This document shows positions 8,208 through 20,943 of a stretch of DNA of 64,000 nucleotides, in pieces (positions within the stretch are counted from its first letter, which is position 1; each line of letters starts with the position of its first letter). The stretch is from Scalesia atractyloides. Taxonomy: Eukaryota; Streptophyta; Magnoliopsida; Asterales; Asteraceae. The notes beneath the pieces are model-generated. The model did no database searches. It was not told the origin of the DNA and saw only the letters and a program-made list of their open reading frames with translations. The DNA lies in NCBI GenBank assembly GCA_947069175.1, contig CAMTDV010000013.1, positions 29,329,857 through 29,393,856 of the forward strand, written 5' to 3'. The position numbers and the translations under genes are program-made.

Positions 8208-10811
8208 TGTAACATCCGTCAAAAACGGATTTTACCAAACCCGCTCCGTTTATTAACCGAACAGTCAGTTAAAAATTTCGTTGCGAATTAAATGCCTAAA
8301 ATAATTTTAAACGATACATAATCAATTATTATATGGGAATATATAATTAGTTTTTGAAAAAATGTTAAAAATATGAAAATAAAAATGTTTTGTTCCTGTC
8401 GGGTTTCGAACCAGGGTCAGTCACGGTTCAACAACAGACTTAACACTCAACACTTAAACCACTGCGCCACTGATGTTCTTTGTTAAATGTTAGGATCATT
8501 TAATTGATAACGTGTCTTTCCGAATTCAAAACCGGCGCCCAAAGTTGCAGTCGTCGGAAATCCCGGCAATCTCGCGAAACTTAACGATTCTTTCCGTTAT
8601 AACGTAAACTTTAACTACACATCGGTTATAACCGACGTCTGAGTCCACGACACAAATTATAACCGCCGGAGTTTTTCTAACCGACGAATCAAGTCGAAAA
8701 TCGGACCAAATTCATCGACGATTTGCCTTATAAATACCCCCTCGAACCTCTGCAAACATTTTCGCTCAAAACCGCACCCTTTCTCGGCGAAAACTCACTC
8801 GCCGGAATTCTTCTGCTCATCGCCGGAAAACCGAGTCCTTAACTTCTAAGCCTTACTAAACCCTCTGAACTTATACCGAAGTCACCCACATACTTTGTAA
8901 GCTTTCTGAAGACTCTCTGCTGCAAGACACTCGTCGCCGGAAGTGATTGCTGTCGCCGGAGTTACGCCGGAGAAACAGAGGAATCCAGTCGGTATACCTC
9001 ACGCCTAATTTCTTCATTCTTTTTATTTAATATCACTTGTATTTAATCATCAGACGCTAAAGAAACCGATTAAAACATTGAAGCAGTCGGATTTCCGATG
9101 CTGGTTAAAACTGACGAAGAAGATGAAGTTCGGTAAACATATAAGTATAATTAAAATCAAGTTATTACTCGGGTTAGACACACAGTCCAGCGGTGGACTT
9201 GTGCACATTAAACACACAAAGGTCTCGAGTTCGAATCTTGTTCCACACACGCTGCCTTAATAAAATGCCTTTTTTTGTTAACCGAACCGGAGTCACCACT
9301 GTTATATGTTAAGTTTATTAATAATCGGAATAATAACCAAGTTAGACACACAGTCCAGTGGTGGACTGTGTGTATGTTTAATCACAGCGCGCGAGTTCGA
9401 GTCCGGTCTTCTGCACCGACTCGGACAATTATCTAACTTTTTAAAATAAGACAGAAAAGGAAATGTTCAGTTTGTGTTTAAGTATAATAAAAATCAGTTA
9501 AGTTAACAAGTTGGACACACAGTCCAGCGGTGGATTGTGTGTTAGCATAACCCACAGGTCCCGGGTTCGAGACCTGTGGAGCGCACAGAGTCTTGGATTA
9601 ATCGTTTTTAGAAAATAAAGGATTTTCTGTTTAACATAATTAATATATAAATATAATTAAAAACAGAAATATTTCGGGTTAGACACGTAGCTCAGTTGGT
9701 AGAGCTGCATGCACGCGTACGGGAGGTCTCAGGTTCGAGCCTCACTCAGCGCACAATAATACTTACGAACCGGTCAACAGTCACTGTTACAGTCAAAGTC
9801 AAAGTCAACGGTAAAAAAAAGTCAACTTTTTTTTATTATTTTTATTTATTTATTTTAATTAAAAATCAATTAAAAATACTTAAAAATAACATTTTTAAGG
9901 TTACACCCAACAATCCTACTAAAATGGATAAATAAAATCCGTTTACTTACCGAACCATAATGCTATTTATCTAGGTTAAATTCACTCGTGGTTAAAACCA
10001 CTTCGCGTGCATTCAACATCATCAACCGAACGCACCCACTGTGAGTGAATCTTACAACTCCCCCTTTTAATTACACGTTTTGGGGTGTGTCATGTGTCAC
10101 AAAATAATTAACTCGTTTATTTAAACTTGTGCCATACCATATCGTGATCTAAACTTAGATTGTTTATATTGTTGTGATTACTTATTTCATTTTGTCAAAT
10201 TATATGAAATTCATTCATTAAGCCCATCAATTCCTCGTGGGAGACGAGTTGAACAACGCGTGCCTCAAAACTAATCCATTATTGTTCATGTGTGTATCAT
10301 TGAGTTTATATTGTTTGTAGTTATGTCTTTCATATTATCATGTTTATGCAATTCATTCATTAGGCCCATTAGTTCCTCGTGAGAGACGAGTTGAGCAACG
10401 CGTGCCTCTAAATGTTCCATTATTGTTCATGTGTGCTTTATTTAATATCTAATGATTGTTGAATAAGTTTACATCTATTTTTACTCATGTTTGGTTGTGC
10501 ACTTATTTCATAATCAATTAAATAAACTTGTTCAAATGTTTTCCATAGGATTCACTCGCCAACTTTATGTTGATCCAAAAACCTTTTCACACATGATACA
10601 GGTGAACAGGTTGAAGCAAGGAAAACATAGGAAATGCCTTAGAAGAGATCAAAGAGGCTTAGATTGATAGTTAGAACATGTTGTAATATTTATTGTAAAT
10701 TTCCATTAAATTGTATTAATGAATATGAAACGTTAAAATAAATGTCATGAGCTTTGATGATAACCCAATCATGCCCCGATCACCTTTTCCGCTGCGGGTC
10801 GGGGTGTGACA
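8208..10811 (+). repeat. B1 3' LTR
   Basis: Near-identical copy of 1532-4160. It repeats the tRNA-like modules at about 8395-8474 (antisense), 9173-9256, 9341-9421, 9510-9588 and 9678-9756, with spacings of 168, 169 and 168 bp. The antisense module has one T-arm change (CCCGGG to CCAGGG side). A small deletion lies near 9900. Confidence 0.97.
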
Positions 10812-10816
10812 ATAGC
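10812..10816. other. Target-site duplication ATAGC of B1 (right copy)
   Basis: Matches 1527-1531 exactly. Confidence 0.97.
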
Positions 10817-11340
10817 CCAAAGGCCATGATCAACAAAATCAAGGAATAATTTTTTCAGCTAAGACAAAAAGGTGAATCAATTGATAAGATTACGGGGATC
10901 TTCTTGGATAAGTTGAGGTTTTGTTCTGAATTAGTCTAAACTGAAGAACAGAAGATCTATTATTATTACAATATGTTGAGCGCGGAATAGCGGGAGTTTA
11001 TGACTCCCTCAAAGTATGAACATCTCACGGATATTGTAAATGCCGCGCGAGAGCGTGGAATTGAATTAAAGAAGCAGGTTGAGAGAGGAGAAAGGAGGGC
11101 GTTGGATGTGAACCCAAGCCCCACAAAGAAACAAAAAGTAAACGAAGCCCCAAAGAAAGGAAATGTAAAAGGAGGGTCGCCTAGTTCTAAGGTTTGCGGA
11201 CGCTCTCATCGGGGCGAGTGTTTCTATAAGAACAAACCGTGTGTTATGTGCGGAAAGATAGGAATTGTCCTACTAAGGTATCGGTCTGCTTTTAAGGCTA
11301 CCAACCGGGTCATAAAAAGTCTGAATGCTTGGAGTTGGTA
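10817..11340 (+). pseudogene. gag: Element A gag, 3' part with zinc knuckle
   Basis: The gag of element A resumes after B1: a leucine-rich capsid segment with several stops near 10845-10990, then an open stretch from 11000 with a Lys/Arg-rich linker. A Cys cluster CGRSHRGEC…KPCVMCGKIG is a damaged zinc-knuckle region; the last knuckle is broken by a frameshift near 11265. It overlaps the protease frame that starts at 11329. Not functional. Confidence 0.85.
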
Positions 11341-11790
11341 GGAAAGAAAGACGCAATGAATGTGAAGAATGAAACTTCGAAGACAAGGGCAAGATCTTTT
11401 CACATAACCGCAGCTGAGGCCAAAAGTGAACTCAATGTGGTTTCAGGTACGTTTAGCATAAATTCAATTCCTGCACGTGTTTTATTTGATACGGGTGCAA
11501 ATAAGTCTTTTGTTTCGCATAGATTTATTCGACACCCTTTGTTCACACTGAAAAAATTACCTATGCCTATAGAAGTAGAAATAGGTAATAATAAAAGTTT
11601 TGTTGTTTGTGATATATGTCGGGAATGCAAATTAAACATTGATGGCGAGGATTACTTGGTCGATTTGATATCCATGTCGATGGGGGAGTTCCAAGTGGTG
11701 ATTGGAATAATTTGGTTGTCTTGCCACCACCCCAAAGTAATATGTTTTCGTAAAGAAATACAACTGACATCGCCGAGCGAAGACATGTAA
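11329..11790 (+). pseudogene. pro: Element A protease
   Basis: This is a retropepsin-type aspartic protease that would cut the Gag-Pol polyprotein. The active-site motif LFDTGANKSFVS lies near residue 48. The second conserved motif, normally GMDWL in this lineage, is changed to GIIWLS near 11707. The frame stops at 11788, before the RT. Loss of the D in GMDWL is a family-level change whose effect is unknown, but the stops elsewhere make the element non-autonomous. Confidence 0.85.
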
Positions 11791-13260
11791 TTATTTACGG
11801 GGAAATAGATTGCAATCCTATAGTATGTTCGATAATAGAAGCTCATAAACTCATTCAGCATGGGTGTAAGGCTTATTTATCTTACGTACATGATTTAGAA
11901 AGAGAGTCGCCAAGAATAGAAGACGTGCCTGTCGTACAAGATTTTGAAGATGTGTTCCTGGAAGACTTACCGGGAATATCACCCGAGCGTGAGGTGGAGT
12001 TTGGGATTGAACTAGTTCTGGGTTCGAAACCGGTGGCTAAAGCCCCATATCAGTTAACACCAACGGAACTCCAACAATTACAAGACTTGTTAGACAAGGG
12101 GTTTATCCGTCCAAGCGTCTCTCCCTCTCCCTGGGGAGCACCAGTACTGTTTGTGAAAAAGAAAGATGGAAGTATGCGTATGTGTATCAATTACCGTGAG
12201 CTAAATAAACTTATGATAAAGAATCGATATCCACTTTCGAGATAATGATTTATTCGATCAACTACAAGGTGCAAGTTGGTTTTCAAAAATCGACTTAAGG
12301 TTGGGCTACCATCAACTGAGAGTGAAAGAGGAAGACATACCCAAAACGGCTTTCCGTACACGGTACAGGCATTATGAATTACTTGTGATGTCTTTCGAAC
12401 TAATAAATGCGCTCACAACATTCGTGGATCTTATGAATCAAGTTTGCAAACCCATGTTGGATAGGTCGGTGATAGTGTTCATCGACGACATTCTCGTATA
12501 TTCAAAAAGCAGGGAGGATCATGCTCGTCATTTACATGAGGTATTAGAAACTCTTAGATGAGAAAAACTTTATGCAAAATTCTCGAAGTGTGCCTTTTGG
12601 CTTTGAGAAGAACATTTCCTCGGGCATATTATAAGTGCCGATGGAATATTAGTAGACTCGTCCAAGATTGAAGCAGTGTCAAAATGGAATCCTCTTAAAA
12701 ATCCGTCGGAGATCAGAAGCTTTTTGGGACTTACGGGATATTATAGACGTTTCATTCAAGATTTCTTCAAAATTGCATCGCTGTTATCTAAATTAACCCA
12801 AAAGAACGAAAAGTTTGTCTGGAACGATGAGAACGAGAAGATGTTCCAAATGCTCAAGGAAAATTTGACCAGCGCTCCGGCATTGACCTTACCGGATGGC
12901 ACTGATGACTTGGTAGTGTATTCGGATGTTTCGCACCTAGGTCTTGGGTGCGTACGTATGCAACGGGGCAAGGTGATTGCTTATGCCTCTAGACAATTAA
13001 AGGTCCACGAAAAGAAATATCCGACTCATGACCTCGAACTAGCAGTAGTGATATTTGCCTTGAAGATTTGGAGGCACTACTTATACGGGGTGAAATGCAC
13101 TATTTTCACCGATCATAAGAGTTTGAAATACTTCTTCAATCAAAAGGAGTTAAATACGAGACAAAGGAGATGACTAGAAACAGTGAAAGACTATGATTGT
13201 GAAATCCATTATCATCCTGGAAGGGCCAATGTAGTAGCGGACGCGCTAAGCTGAAAAGAA
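11791..13260 (+). pseudogene. pol: Element A reverse transcriptase and RNase H
   Basis: The RT domain starts with a linker (DVFLEDLPGISPERE) and continues through PYQLTPTELQQL and WGAPVLFVKKKDGS. The catalytic motifs SKIDLRLGYHQ (Asp codon at 12288) and FIDDILVYSK (12481) are both intact. RNase H follows with YSDVSHLGLG, IAYASRQLK, THDLELAVV and FTDHKSLKYF. The frame is broken by a stop and small deletion at about 12243, stops near 12559 and 12606, and stops near 13171 and 13253. The family copies genomic RNA into DNA inside the particle. Confidence 0.9.
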
Positions 13261-14387
13261 GAATGTACACCCATACGAGTGCAGTCGATGCAACTCGTAG
13301 TAACGTCGGTGTGCTCGAACAAATTCGAGTAGCACAAGAAGAAGCAATAAAAGAAGAAAATTGGAATAAAGAACGGGTAAAAGGTTTATTGAAGGACATT
13401 GTAGACGGAGAAAATGGTATGAAGACCGATTCGAAGAATTTGGGTCCCAAACACTTGTGGTGTCAAGGATCTTCTACTTGATGAGTCTAATAAGTCACGT
13501 TATTCGATTCACCCGGGAGCGACCAAGATGCACCGAGATTTAAAACAAAACTATTGGTGGATTGGAATGAAAAGATATGTAGCAAAGTATGTCGAAAAAT
13601 GTTTAACTTGTTTACAAGTAAAAGCGGAGCATCAAAAGTCATACGGCAAACTCCAACCACTAGACATTCCAGTTTGGAAATGGGAACATGTTACTATGGA
13701 CCTATTAACTAAACTGCCAAAAACGACTCGAGGATTCGACGCTATTTGGGTGGTTGTAGATAGATTGACAAAAAGTGCTCATTTTCTTCCTGTCCGTGAG
13801 ACCTATACATCTGAAAAGATGTCGGAGGTGCACATAAATGAGATTGTAGCACGCCACAGAGTGCTGGTGTCCATCATGTCTGATAGAGATACTCGGTTCA
13901 CTTCAAACTTCTGGCGGCGACTTCCAAGAACAGTTAGGTACGAAACTATTAATCAGTATAGTCTATCATCCCAGACTGATGGGCAAAAGCGAACGGACAA
14001 TTCAAATTGGAAGACATGCTACGGACATGTATTATCGATTTTGGCGGTAGTTGGGATGCTTACTTACCGTTGGTTGAATTTTCATACAACGATAGTTATA
14101 ATTCAAGTATCAGAATGGCACCATGCGAAATGCTCTATGGTAGGAAATGTCGAACGCCGGTGTGTTGGGGTGAAGTAGGCCCTCGCAAACTCGCTCACAA
14201 AGATGTAATTAAAGTCACCAATGAGAAAATAGATACAATTAGAGCTCATTTAAAAGCAGCTCAAGATCGACAAAAGTCTTATGCGGATAAAAGACGAAGG
14301 CCTATTGAATTTCAAATTGGTGATAAGGTAATGCTTAAAGTATCTCCGTGGAAGGGAGTCATCCGATTTAGGAAAGAGGAAAGCTGA
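13261..14387 (+). pseudogene. int: Element A integrase
   Basis: This is the integrase that joins cDNA to the target. The His/Cys zinc module is seen at 13512-13605 (IHPGATKMHRDL … CLTCLQ). Two catalytic Asp positions are visible, VVDRLTKSAHF near 13760 and SDRDTRFTS near 13881. The catalytic Glu region follows a one-base insertion in an A run near 13985, so it lies in another frame (continuing at 14007). The GPY/F-like part AYLPLVEFSYNDSYN and KVMLKVSPWKGVIRF are present. A further frameshift occurs near 14375. Confidence 0.9.
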
Positions 14388-14737
14388 GCCCGAGGTTTAT
14401 TGGACCTTTTAAAATTCTTGAACGAGTGGGCAAAGTAGCTTACCGATTAGAGCTACCCAAAGATCTGAGTGGGATACACAACACATTCCATGTTTCACAT
14501 CTACGAAAATGCATTGCCGACGAGACAACCTGTGTTCGATATGACGACATAGAGATAGACGATAAACTTAATTACTTGGCAAAGCTGGTTTCAATCCTCG
14601 ATTGGAAGGTTAAGGGAATAAGGAACAAAGAAATTAGTCAAGTAATAATTAAACGCGAGCATCGAAAAGGATCGAACACTACTTGGGAGTCCGAAGAAGA
14701 GATGAAAAGATTATACCCTTCGTTATTCGGTACGTAA
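14388..14737 (+). pseudogene. Element A integrase tail with chromodomain-like end
   Basis: Reads KVAYRLELP, FHVSHLRKCI, then a C-terminal segment ILDWKVKGIRNKEI…HRKGSNTTWESEEEM. This is the Tekay-type chromodomain, which in the family is thought to steer integration to heterochromatin. It ends at TAA (14735), about 40 bp before the LTR. Confidence 0.85.
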
Positions 14738-14760
14738 CTAAGTTTCGAGGACGAAACCTC

Positions 14761-14778
14761 TTTTAAGGGGGGTAGATT
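14761..14778 (+). promoter_or_regulatory. Element A polypurine tract
   Basis: TTTTAAGGGGGGTAGATT immediately precedes the TGTAACACCG start of the 3' LTR. Confidence 0.85.
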
Positions 14779-17087
14779 TGTAACACCGCAAAAATATCAA
14801 TATATATGTATATATATAAATATAACAAGGGATATTTAACCTAGTTAATGGTAAGTTGTTAAATAATAAAAATCATAAATTAAGGCCCTATTTATGCTAA
14901 ACTGAACATGAGGGACTAAAAGTGACAAACTGAGAAAGTTGTTTTATTAAAAGAAATATTTTTAAAAACACAGCACACACTTGTGTGTGTGTGTACGTAT
15001 GTGAGAGCAGAGCAACGGGATGAACACCCAAACCCTACTCTTATCAAATTGATCAATTGAAGGGTGAAATTGGACCAATATTAGTGAATGAATCAAGAAC
15101 AGTGGTCAGTCATACTTAACTAACACAAGGTAAGCTACAATTTCAATTTTTATGATGTTTGATTTTGGGAGGAATTTGGTTAATTGATGTTCTTAAGAAA
15201 TTGATTGATGTCATGGCGTAAAGAAGGTATAACCTAAGTGTAGGATCATAATCCTAAATGAAATTAGATGATAAATTTATGTAATTTTGGATAGAAATTA
15301 TTATGCTTTGCATAAAGAAGTGAGTTATGTTCTTACATAACAAAGCCTTAAGAATTTATACAATTATGAATACTATGATGTAAATTTGCTGAAAAAGCAT
15401 GTTAATATGGGCCTTAATAAGAAATGTTAACAGAAGTGGTGTTATATTGTAAAGTTTAGATGCTAATCATACATACTACATATAGAAGTTAGAAAGAATA
15501 TGGAATACTTGAAAAGTTTGTATGAATCAAGTAAATTAGGTGTTAACTATGACGTGTGTCCTAGAACTTCATTATGAGTTCTAGACGATAAAACGAATTT
15601 AACTCTAAAGGCAAACTGGGTGAAGCGACATGTGGCCAAGAAGGGACGGCCGCGCGCTTGAAAGGAAAGATTTAAGGTACGTGGCTTGTCTTTTATAACA
15701 TATTAATTTATATGATTGTTTTGATAAAAAGAAAATGGTTTGGTTAAATAATATGATGGACTTCGTTAAATAACCAAAAGGATCAAAATGAGAAATAGAA
15801 ACTGGTTTGGTTAAATAAAACGATGGATTTCGTTAAATAACCAAACTGGTCAAAAATGAGAAATAGAAAATGGTTTGGTTGAATAAAGCGAGATTTTGTT
15901 AAACAACCAAACGGGTCAAAAAGGGAAGATAAATAAAGGTTTGGTTGAATAAAGCGATGGATTTCGTTAAACAACCAAAAGGGTCAAAAAGGGAAGATAA
16001 ATAAAGGTTTGGTTGAATAAAGCGATGGATTTCGTTAAACAACCAAACGGGTCAAAAAGAGAAGATAAATAAAGGTTTGGTTGAATTAAGCGATGGATTT
16101 CGCTATTGCAATCAACGGATTAAAATGAGAAAATAAATAAAGGTTTGGTGGATTAATGCGATGAGTTTCGCTAGAGCAACCAAACTTGAAAAGTGGAGTT
16201 TAAACGTATAAATATACCGGAAGGGATACATGTATACTCGTTTTGGTTAAAATGTGATAAAAGGGTAAAATCGGAAAAAGAAAACTTTATATGCATAAAA
16301 GAATCGAGGAATAGATGCGTAAATTATAAGTAACTATTCCGGAGGATGTACATATAACTGATATTATGTAATGAAAAATAGGTATATCAAGTTGTTTTTT
16401 AATATTTTGTGAACGGGTCAAAATAATAAAGTTTAGGAAAGTAGAATTAGAGTAATATAAATACTTCAAACGATAGCATTACAGTAATGGAAATAAGGAA
16501 TATTATTACTCGGACAAAGTTTAGCAAAGTTCCGAGTCGTACGCGATGTACAGAGATTGAAATGGGTCGAACGAGCAATAAAACGAACCTGCAGCAAAAT
16601 CATTGCAGAAGGTACCGTCGCCGATGACACAACAGGCCGTCGCCGATGCACCACCAAATTACCGACGCACTAAGCTACTGTCTACGGCAGTTCTAACCAG
16701 GCGAAAGTTTACACATGGCGTCGCCGACGGTGCTTTGAGCCATCGCCAACGCCATTCTGAAAATTTGAAAACTTTGAGTTGAAAATTGATTAAATTGTTA
16801 TGATACATTTTCCTTATTAAATTATATTACTAATAATTTATAAAATTTTCAGTTTAAAGGAAATCGCAAGTAAAGTTGATGAAGATCAAGTCACGTCAAA
16901 GAACCGAACATCCCCAAATTTTAAGTTTCCGCTTTTAGTTAGTCTAGTTATGTATTATCGGTATCTTATGATGTAAAGTGTTATGAATACTTTTAATAAC
17001 TTAACTATGGGATTATTCATTATAATTAGTAAAATACATATTTATATATGTTTCAAAAAAATATGTATATACAAGAGGGATCTTTCA
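14779..17087 (+). repeat. Element A 3' LTR
   Basis: A 2309-bp LTR running from TGTAACACCG to GATCTTTCA. Its last 683 bp match 1-738. It contains a seven-copy stem-loop repeat (15733-16190). The flank to the right is a GAGC-rich repeat, so A inserted into an older repeat. Confidence 0.9.
15733..16190 (+). repeat. Seven-copy stem-loop tandem repeat in element A LTR
   Basis: Units of 66-69 bp start near 15737, 15802, 15870, 15937, 16007, 16075 and 16141. Each holds inverted arms around GCGATGGATTTCG. Units 1-2 pair TTTGGTTA with TAACCAAA and units 3-5 pair TTTGGTTG with CAACCAAA, so the closing pair changed on both sides. The later units are weaker. Confidence 0.85.
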
Positions 17088-17535
17088 CCTTATCGAGCTC
17101 GAGCCCAATCCCAAGCTTAATTTTAGGATCGATTAGATATCGAGCCCTAGCTCGAGACTTGTATGTGTAGCTCATTTAGGCTCATCGAGCCTTATCGAGC
17201 TTAGTATACTTTAGGGTTCAAACTATGTATTACTTTTTGAATGATCTAGATGTTCATTTTGAATTGAGTTCTCAAACTATCGAGCCGTGCTCGAGTTGAT
17301 CCTTGGCTCATTAACAGCCAAAAATGAACTCGGGTTGAGCTTTAGCTTGTTTTAACTCGTGTCACAGATACTTATATCGAGCTTTCGATCCGAGCTCAAG
17401 TTTAAAGTTTTACTAACGAGCCGAGCTCGAGCTCAAATTCCCAGGCTCGAATCGAGCCGAACTCGAGCTTCTGAAAGTTGTAACGAGCCTAGCTCGATTA
17501 AGGTAAGGCTCGGGCTCGGATCGTTTACACCCTAC
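17088..17535. repeat. GAGC/CTCG-rich dispersed repeat, truncated by element A
   Basis: Dense in GAGCTCGAGCC-type words and ends GATCGTTTACACCCTA. This end resembles hAT-like non-autonomous elements whose termini read TAGGGTGTAAACGA. The matching left end is absent here and presumably lies left of element A. The short open frame 17359-17553 is a by-product of the repeat. Confidence 0.6.
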
Positions 17536-18020
17536 CTATTATTAGCAGGATGATAGAAGCAGTGGCAGATCCAGCCCTGTTTTGTGGGTTCACATGAACC
17601 CACTCGGATTGGAAAAAAAATGAGAAAAATAGTGAGAACCTTGTATGACTTGAAAAAAGTTAGTGAGAATCTACCAAAACGAACCCACTGACAATGGAAG
17701 GATGACGAGGTTCCCCTATGCCTACTTTCAGGAGAAATTACTAAACATCATGGGTCTTTATAAGCAGGCTTTTCATTTTTATAAGCAGGCTTTTCATTTT
17801 TGTATTCTGATTCTTGTTTGTCATTGTTAAAGTATGGTGTACTTGGAGACCTTGCTCCTCTCGAATCGGGTCGTTTAATTTAATTTAAACAAAAGTTGCC
17901 AACTTGAATATTTAATTCTATCATTTGGCTTCATTGCCGGGAAAGTCGAAGATGGTTCAAATCTAGAAAAATCCTAAGGGCAGAGGATCAACTCTGGTTA
18001 AATTGCTACTAAGTTCGCTG
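17536..18020. other. Spacer between the GAGC repeat and element C
   Basis: Contains an inverted GTGGGTTCACATGAACCCAC near 17583-17602 and a 22-bp tandem duplication (TTATAAGCAGGCTTTTCATT) at about 17758-17801. No coding sequence is recognised. Its last 4 bases GCTG recur after element C. Confidence 0.6.
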
Positions 18021-18109
18021 TGTAACACCTCGTAAAATCGTGTGCAATAATATAGTGACACGTGTCATTACTTTTTATATTAAGTCTATTAAAGACTAAT
18101 AAGGACTAA

Positions 18110-18340
18110 AGGTGTTAACATGCTTAAAATAAGCCTCTTAGTGACCCTCTGGTGTCAGCATGCATAAACTGAGCCTCTGAGTGACCATTTGTGTCAACAT
18201 GCTTAAACCAAGCCTCTGAGTGACCATTAGTGTCAACATGCTTAAACTTAGCCTCTGAGTGACCCTTAGTGTCAACATGCTTAGCCTCTGAGTGACCATC
18301 AGAGTCAACATGCTTATACTAAGCCTTTGAGTGATCCTTT
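18110..18340 (+). repeat. 39-bp tandem repeat in element C LTR
   Basis: About six copies of a unit reading GTGTCAACATGCTTAAAC…AGCCTCTGAGTGACC, with one diverged outlier near 18428. It lies upstream of a TATA box, as U3 repeats often do. Confidence 0.88.
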
Positions 18341-18828
18341 ATGAAGTCCTAACTCTAATATGAGCCACTTGTTGGACGAGAGGGATTAATTCCGTAAATA
18401 TATAAAAGTGGGATAACAGAGGGGTTAAAAGTGTCAACATGTTAGTTTATACCTCTGAGTGACCTTTTAACGAACCGAGAGCTTGACAATGTTCGGACAT
18501 ACCCCCGGGTACGCCAAATATTGGCTATGGAGGGCTAAATATGCTATAAAGGTGTTTTAGGAGGTTTAATAAGTTGAGGGGCTAAATGTGGCAAGTTTTA
18601 AAAGTTCCCAGGAGGCGCTCGCGGGTCGCGAAAGACACTGGCCTGGTCTCTCACGGGGTGCGAGAGGGCTGTGTCTGCAGAAAATTTGCTTGGCCTCCAC
18701 ACATGTTGCCAAAAACCATTTGATTAGAAACTAGTGACTTCCAAACCGCTATGTCACGTTTTAGGACACTTGTAAGCTCCCTCTAACACTCCCTAACACC
18801 TGGCATCATTTCCTTCAAGCTCCCCAAC

Positions 18829-18836
18829 TATAAATA
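18829..18836 (+). promoter_or_regulatory. TATA box, element C LTR
   Basis: TATAAATA in the context CCCCAACTATAAATAGGTGC, followed by pyrimidine-rich leader sequence. A likely Pol II LTR promoter with start near 18862. Confidence 0.65.
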
Positions 18837-18899
18837 GGTGCATTTGTTCACCACTTGAACTTGCACCTTTCTCATCTATAACTCTATCTCCCTCCTCTA

Positions 18900-20943
18900 A
18901 AAGTTCTTAACTGAAAGGAGCGTCCAACTTAGATCTGTTTCATCCTAGGAATCACTTGTAAGTGTTCCTTTCTCTTGCATTTTCGTCTATAGGCTTTTAT
19001 AGCCAAAAGTCAAGCATTTTACGGAAAACACCTTGACTTTCGGTTAAGACCATTATAGTCCAGCCATTGTTCGTAACTAACATGGCTAAGTGATCCTAAT
19101 AAGGTAGGTGTTAATCCCTATAAAGGCACCTCCTAAAGATCACATTTGCTAGACGAATTGACGGGTCAAAGTTTTAATATTAAAAAGTCAAACAGGCCAT
19201 ATTTTGAAAATATTATAATCTGAGCTTATATATGTTATGAAACATATTTTGACACTTAAACAAGTTGGTAATTATTAGAACATGTGAGAACATGTTCGGC
19301 TCGTCAATTTCAGTTCTAGGGTTGGTGAAAGTCGCAAAGTTTGACTTCTGATTTGACTTTCGATTCTGACCCGATTTAGATTAGTTAGCTACTGATCTAA
19401 GGTTGCATTATGATTGTAATATAATGTAGCATAATCCCTGAGGTTATATTACATGATCTTAATCAGAATCTGAGTTTATGCACAAGTTCCACTATTAAGC
19501 CATTTTGACTAAAATGTCATTTTTACATAAATAAGGTTTTAATCGATATCGAACTTGAAAATGAACTACTTACTAATGTAGTATCATAAGTAGGATTATT
19601 TAGAATGTCAAATCAGATTGTATAATGAGTTTACGTACAAGTTCTTGTATTATGTCGATAAAGGACGATAACGCCCTTGTGGCTCATAAAATAGTTTTAA
19701 TCATACGTTTTCATATCAAATCCTTTACCTACTGATATGTTATATTAAATAACATATATAAAACAATTAAACTTAATCTTAACATCAGTTTTTACTAAAG
19801 TTCGCACAAATCGTCATTTTACGACATAAACGTCGTTTCGTCGCATAGTTTGGTTTAAAACCATATTTATCAACCAAGACTTGTTACCTACTGATTTTAA
19901 AACTTATTTAAAATATTTTTACAGTAGGTACATGATGTAAACTCAGAATCCAAAATAAATTATTAAACTATGTGTAAAATGACCAAAATGCCCCTACATG
20001 CATAGGTTGGTCATAAATGATAATTTACACATATGATCATGTTCTTACTGATATTATATCATAAATAAATTTTTTTTTTTCAGAATAATTATGATCATAA
20101 CATCAAAATATATTTGAATTCATTTTATACGATTTAAAATTACCAAAACGCCCTTATGAGGCATAGTTTCATTTTTATACCTTAACGGGCATGTAAGTTG
20201 ATATCCTACTGATATTTCAACTTATTTGAAATATAATGGCATATAGAACTTGTCCATGACTTATCCGGTTACCCGATATCGCTTATATGCGCACGGTTAA
20301 GTATATGTAACTAGTTCACGGAAATTAACCGAACGGGTTTAACCTTATCATTTTAGCCTCAAAATCCAGAATGCTTATGGTTTACCCATATTATACAAGT
20401 CATAGTAATTGTTGGGTTTAAACTACACTCTATCCGGTCATCGTTTAATCTAGCGTATTATACGTTTTGATCCTGTATGTTAGTGGGTCTAAGTCTATGA
20501 CTTAAATTAAGACCGTTAGCATTTTAATTGGTTAGCTTATGCCGTAATACAAACTAGAGCCTTCCGGTAAATGCTATTCGCACTTAGTTCATTTTGGATG
20601 TGGCTAAGATTTTAAATCTTGCATTTTTAATCAAGACTAGCTCAGGTAAATATTCTCGACTTATTTTCCCTATACGGGCTTGGGTTATGGTAAATTATTA
20701 CCGCTTGGTCGGAAATGGGATCAATCGAATGCCGGATTATGGCTATTAAATCCGCATATTTAGTTTTGTTTGATAACTAAAACATCTGGGGTTAACAACC
20801 GTGTCCTGGATATCCTCGGCTCATTACATTAGATAATGACCACGACCAAAGCGCGGGGTGTAGGCATACACCTGATAGAAGCTCATGCTAAATTATTTTT
20901 ACCCACTAGTTGGTGATAACTCCTTCGTGAGTTCATAAGTGGT
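18900..20943 (+). other. Element C non-coding LTR/leader region
   Basis: Two kilobases with no substantial open frame. Recurrent short phrases such as CCTACTGAT followed by ACTTATTTGAAAT suggest old degenerate repeats. No primer-binding site is seen in it. Confidence 0.5.

Larger units (their letters stand above)
1532..10811 (+). mobile_element. Element B1: gag-only non-autonomous Ty3/Gypsy element
   Basis: The element is 9280 bp, with near-identical LTRs of 2629 and 2604 bp, an iMet primer site, a leader of about 750 bp, one gag gene, a repeat array of about 1.5 kb and a polypurine tract. No protease, RT, RNase H or integrase is present in any frame between 4161 and 8207. It is bounded by a perfect 5-bp duplication in the gag of element A. 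This fits the class of terminal-repeat elements carrying only GAG (TR-GAG) or large retrotransposon derivatives. Its gag, primer-site flank and tract flank resemble element E, which suggests that an E-like autonomous partner supplied pol. Confidence 0.93.
1..17087 (+). mobile_element. Element A: Tekay-like Ty3/Gypsy chromovirus, interrupted by B1
   Basis: This is an LTR retrotransposon with partial left LTR, iMet-type primer site, gag, protease, RT, RNase H, integrase, a chromodomain-like C-terminus, polypurine tract and complete right LTR, all in Ty3/Gypsy order on the plus strand. The integrase-after-RNase H order and the C-terminal tail ending TWESEEEM are typical of Tekay chromoviruses. 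Positions 1-738 match 16405-17087, which identifies the LTR pair. The gag is split by element B1. Many stops and frameshifts show that it is dead. The 5' end lies outside the window, so its left target duplication cannot be checked. Confidence 0.93.
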
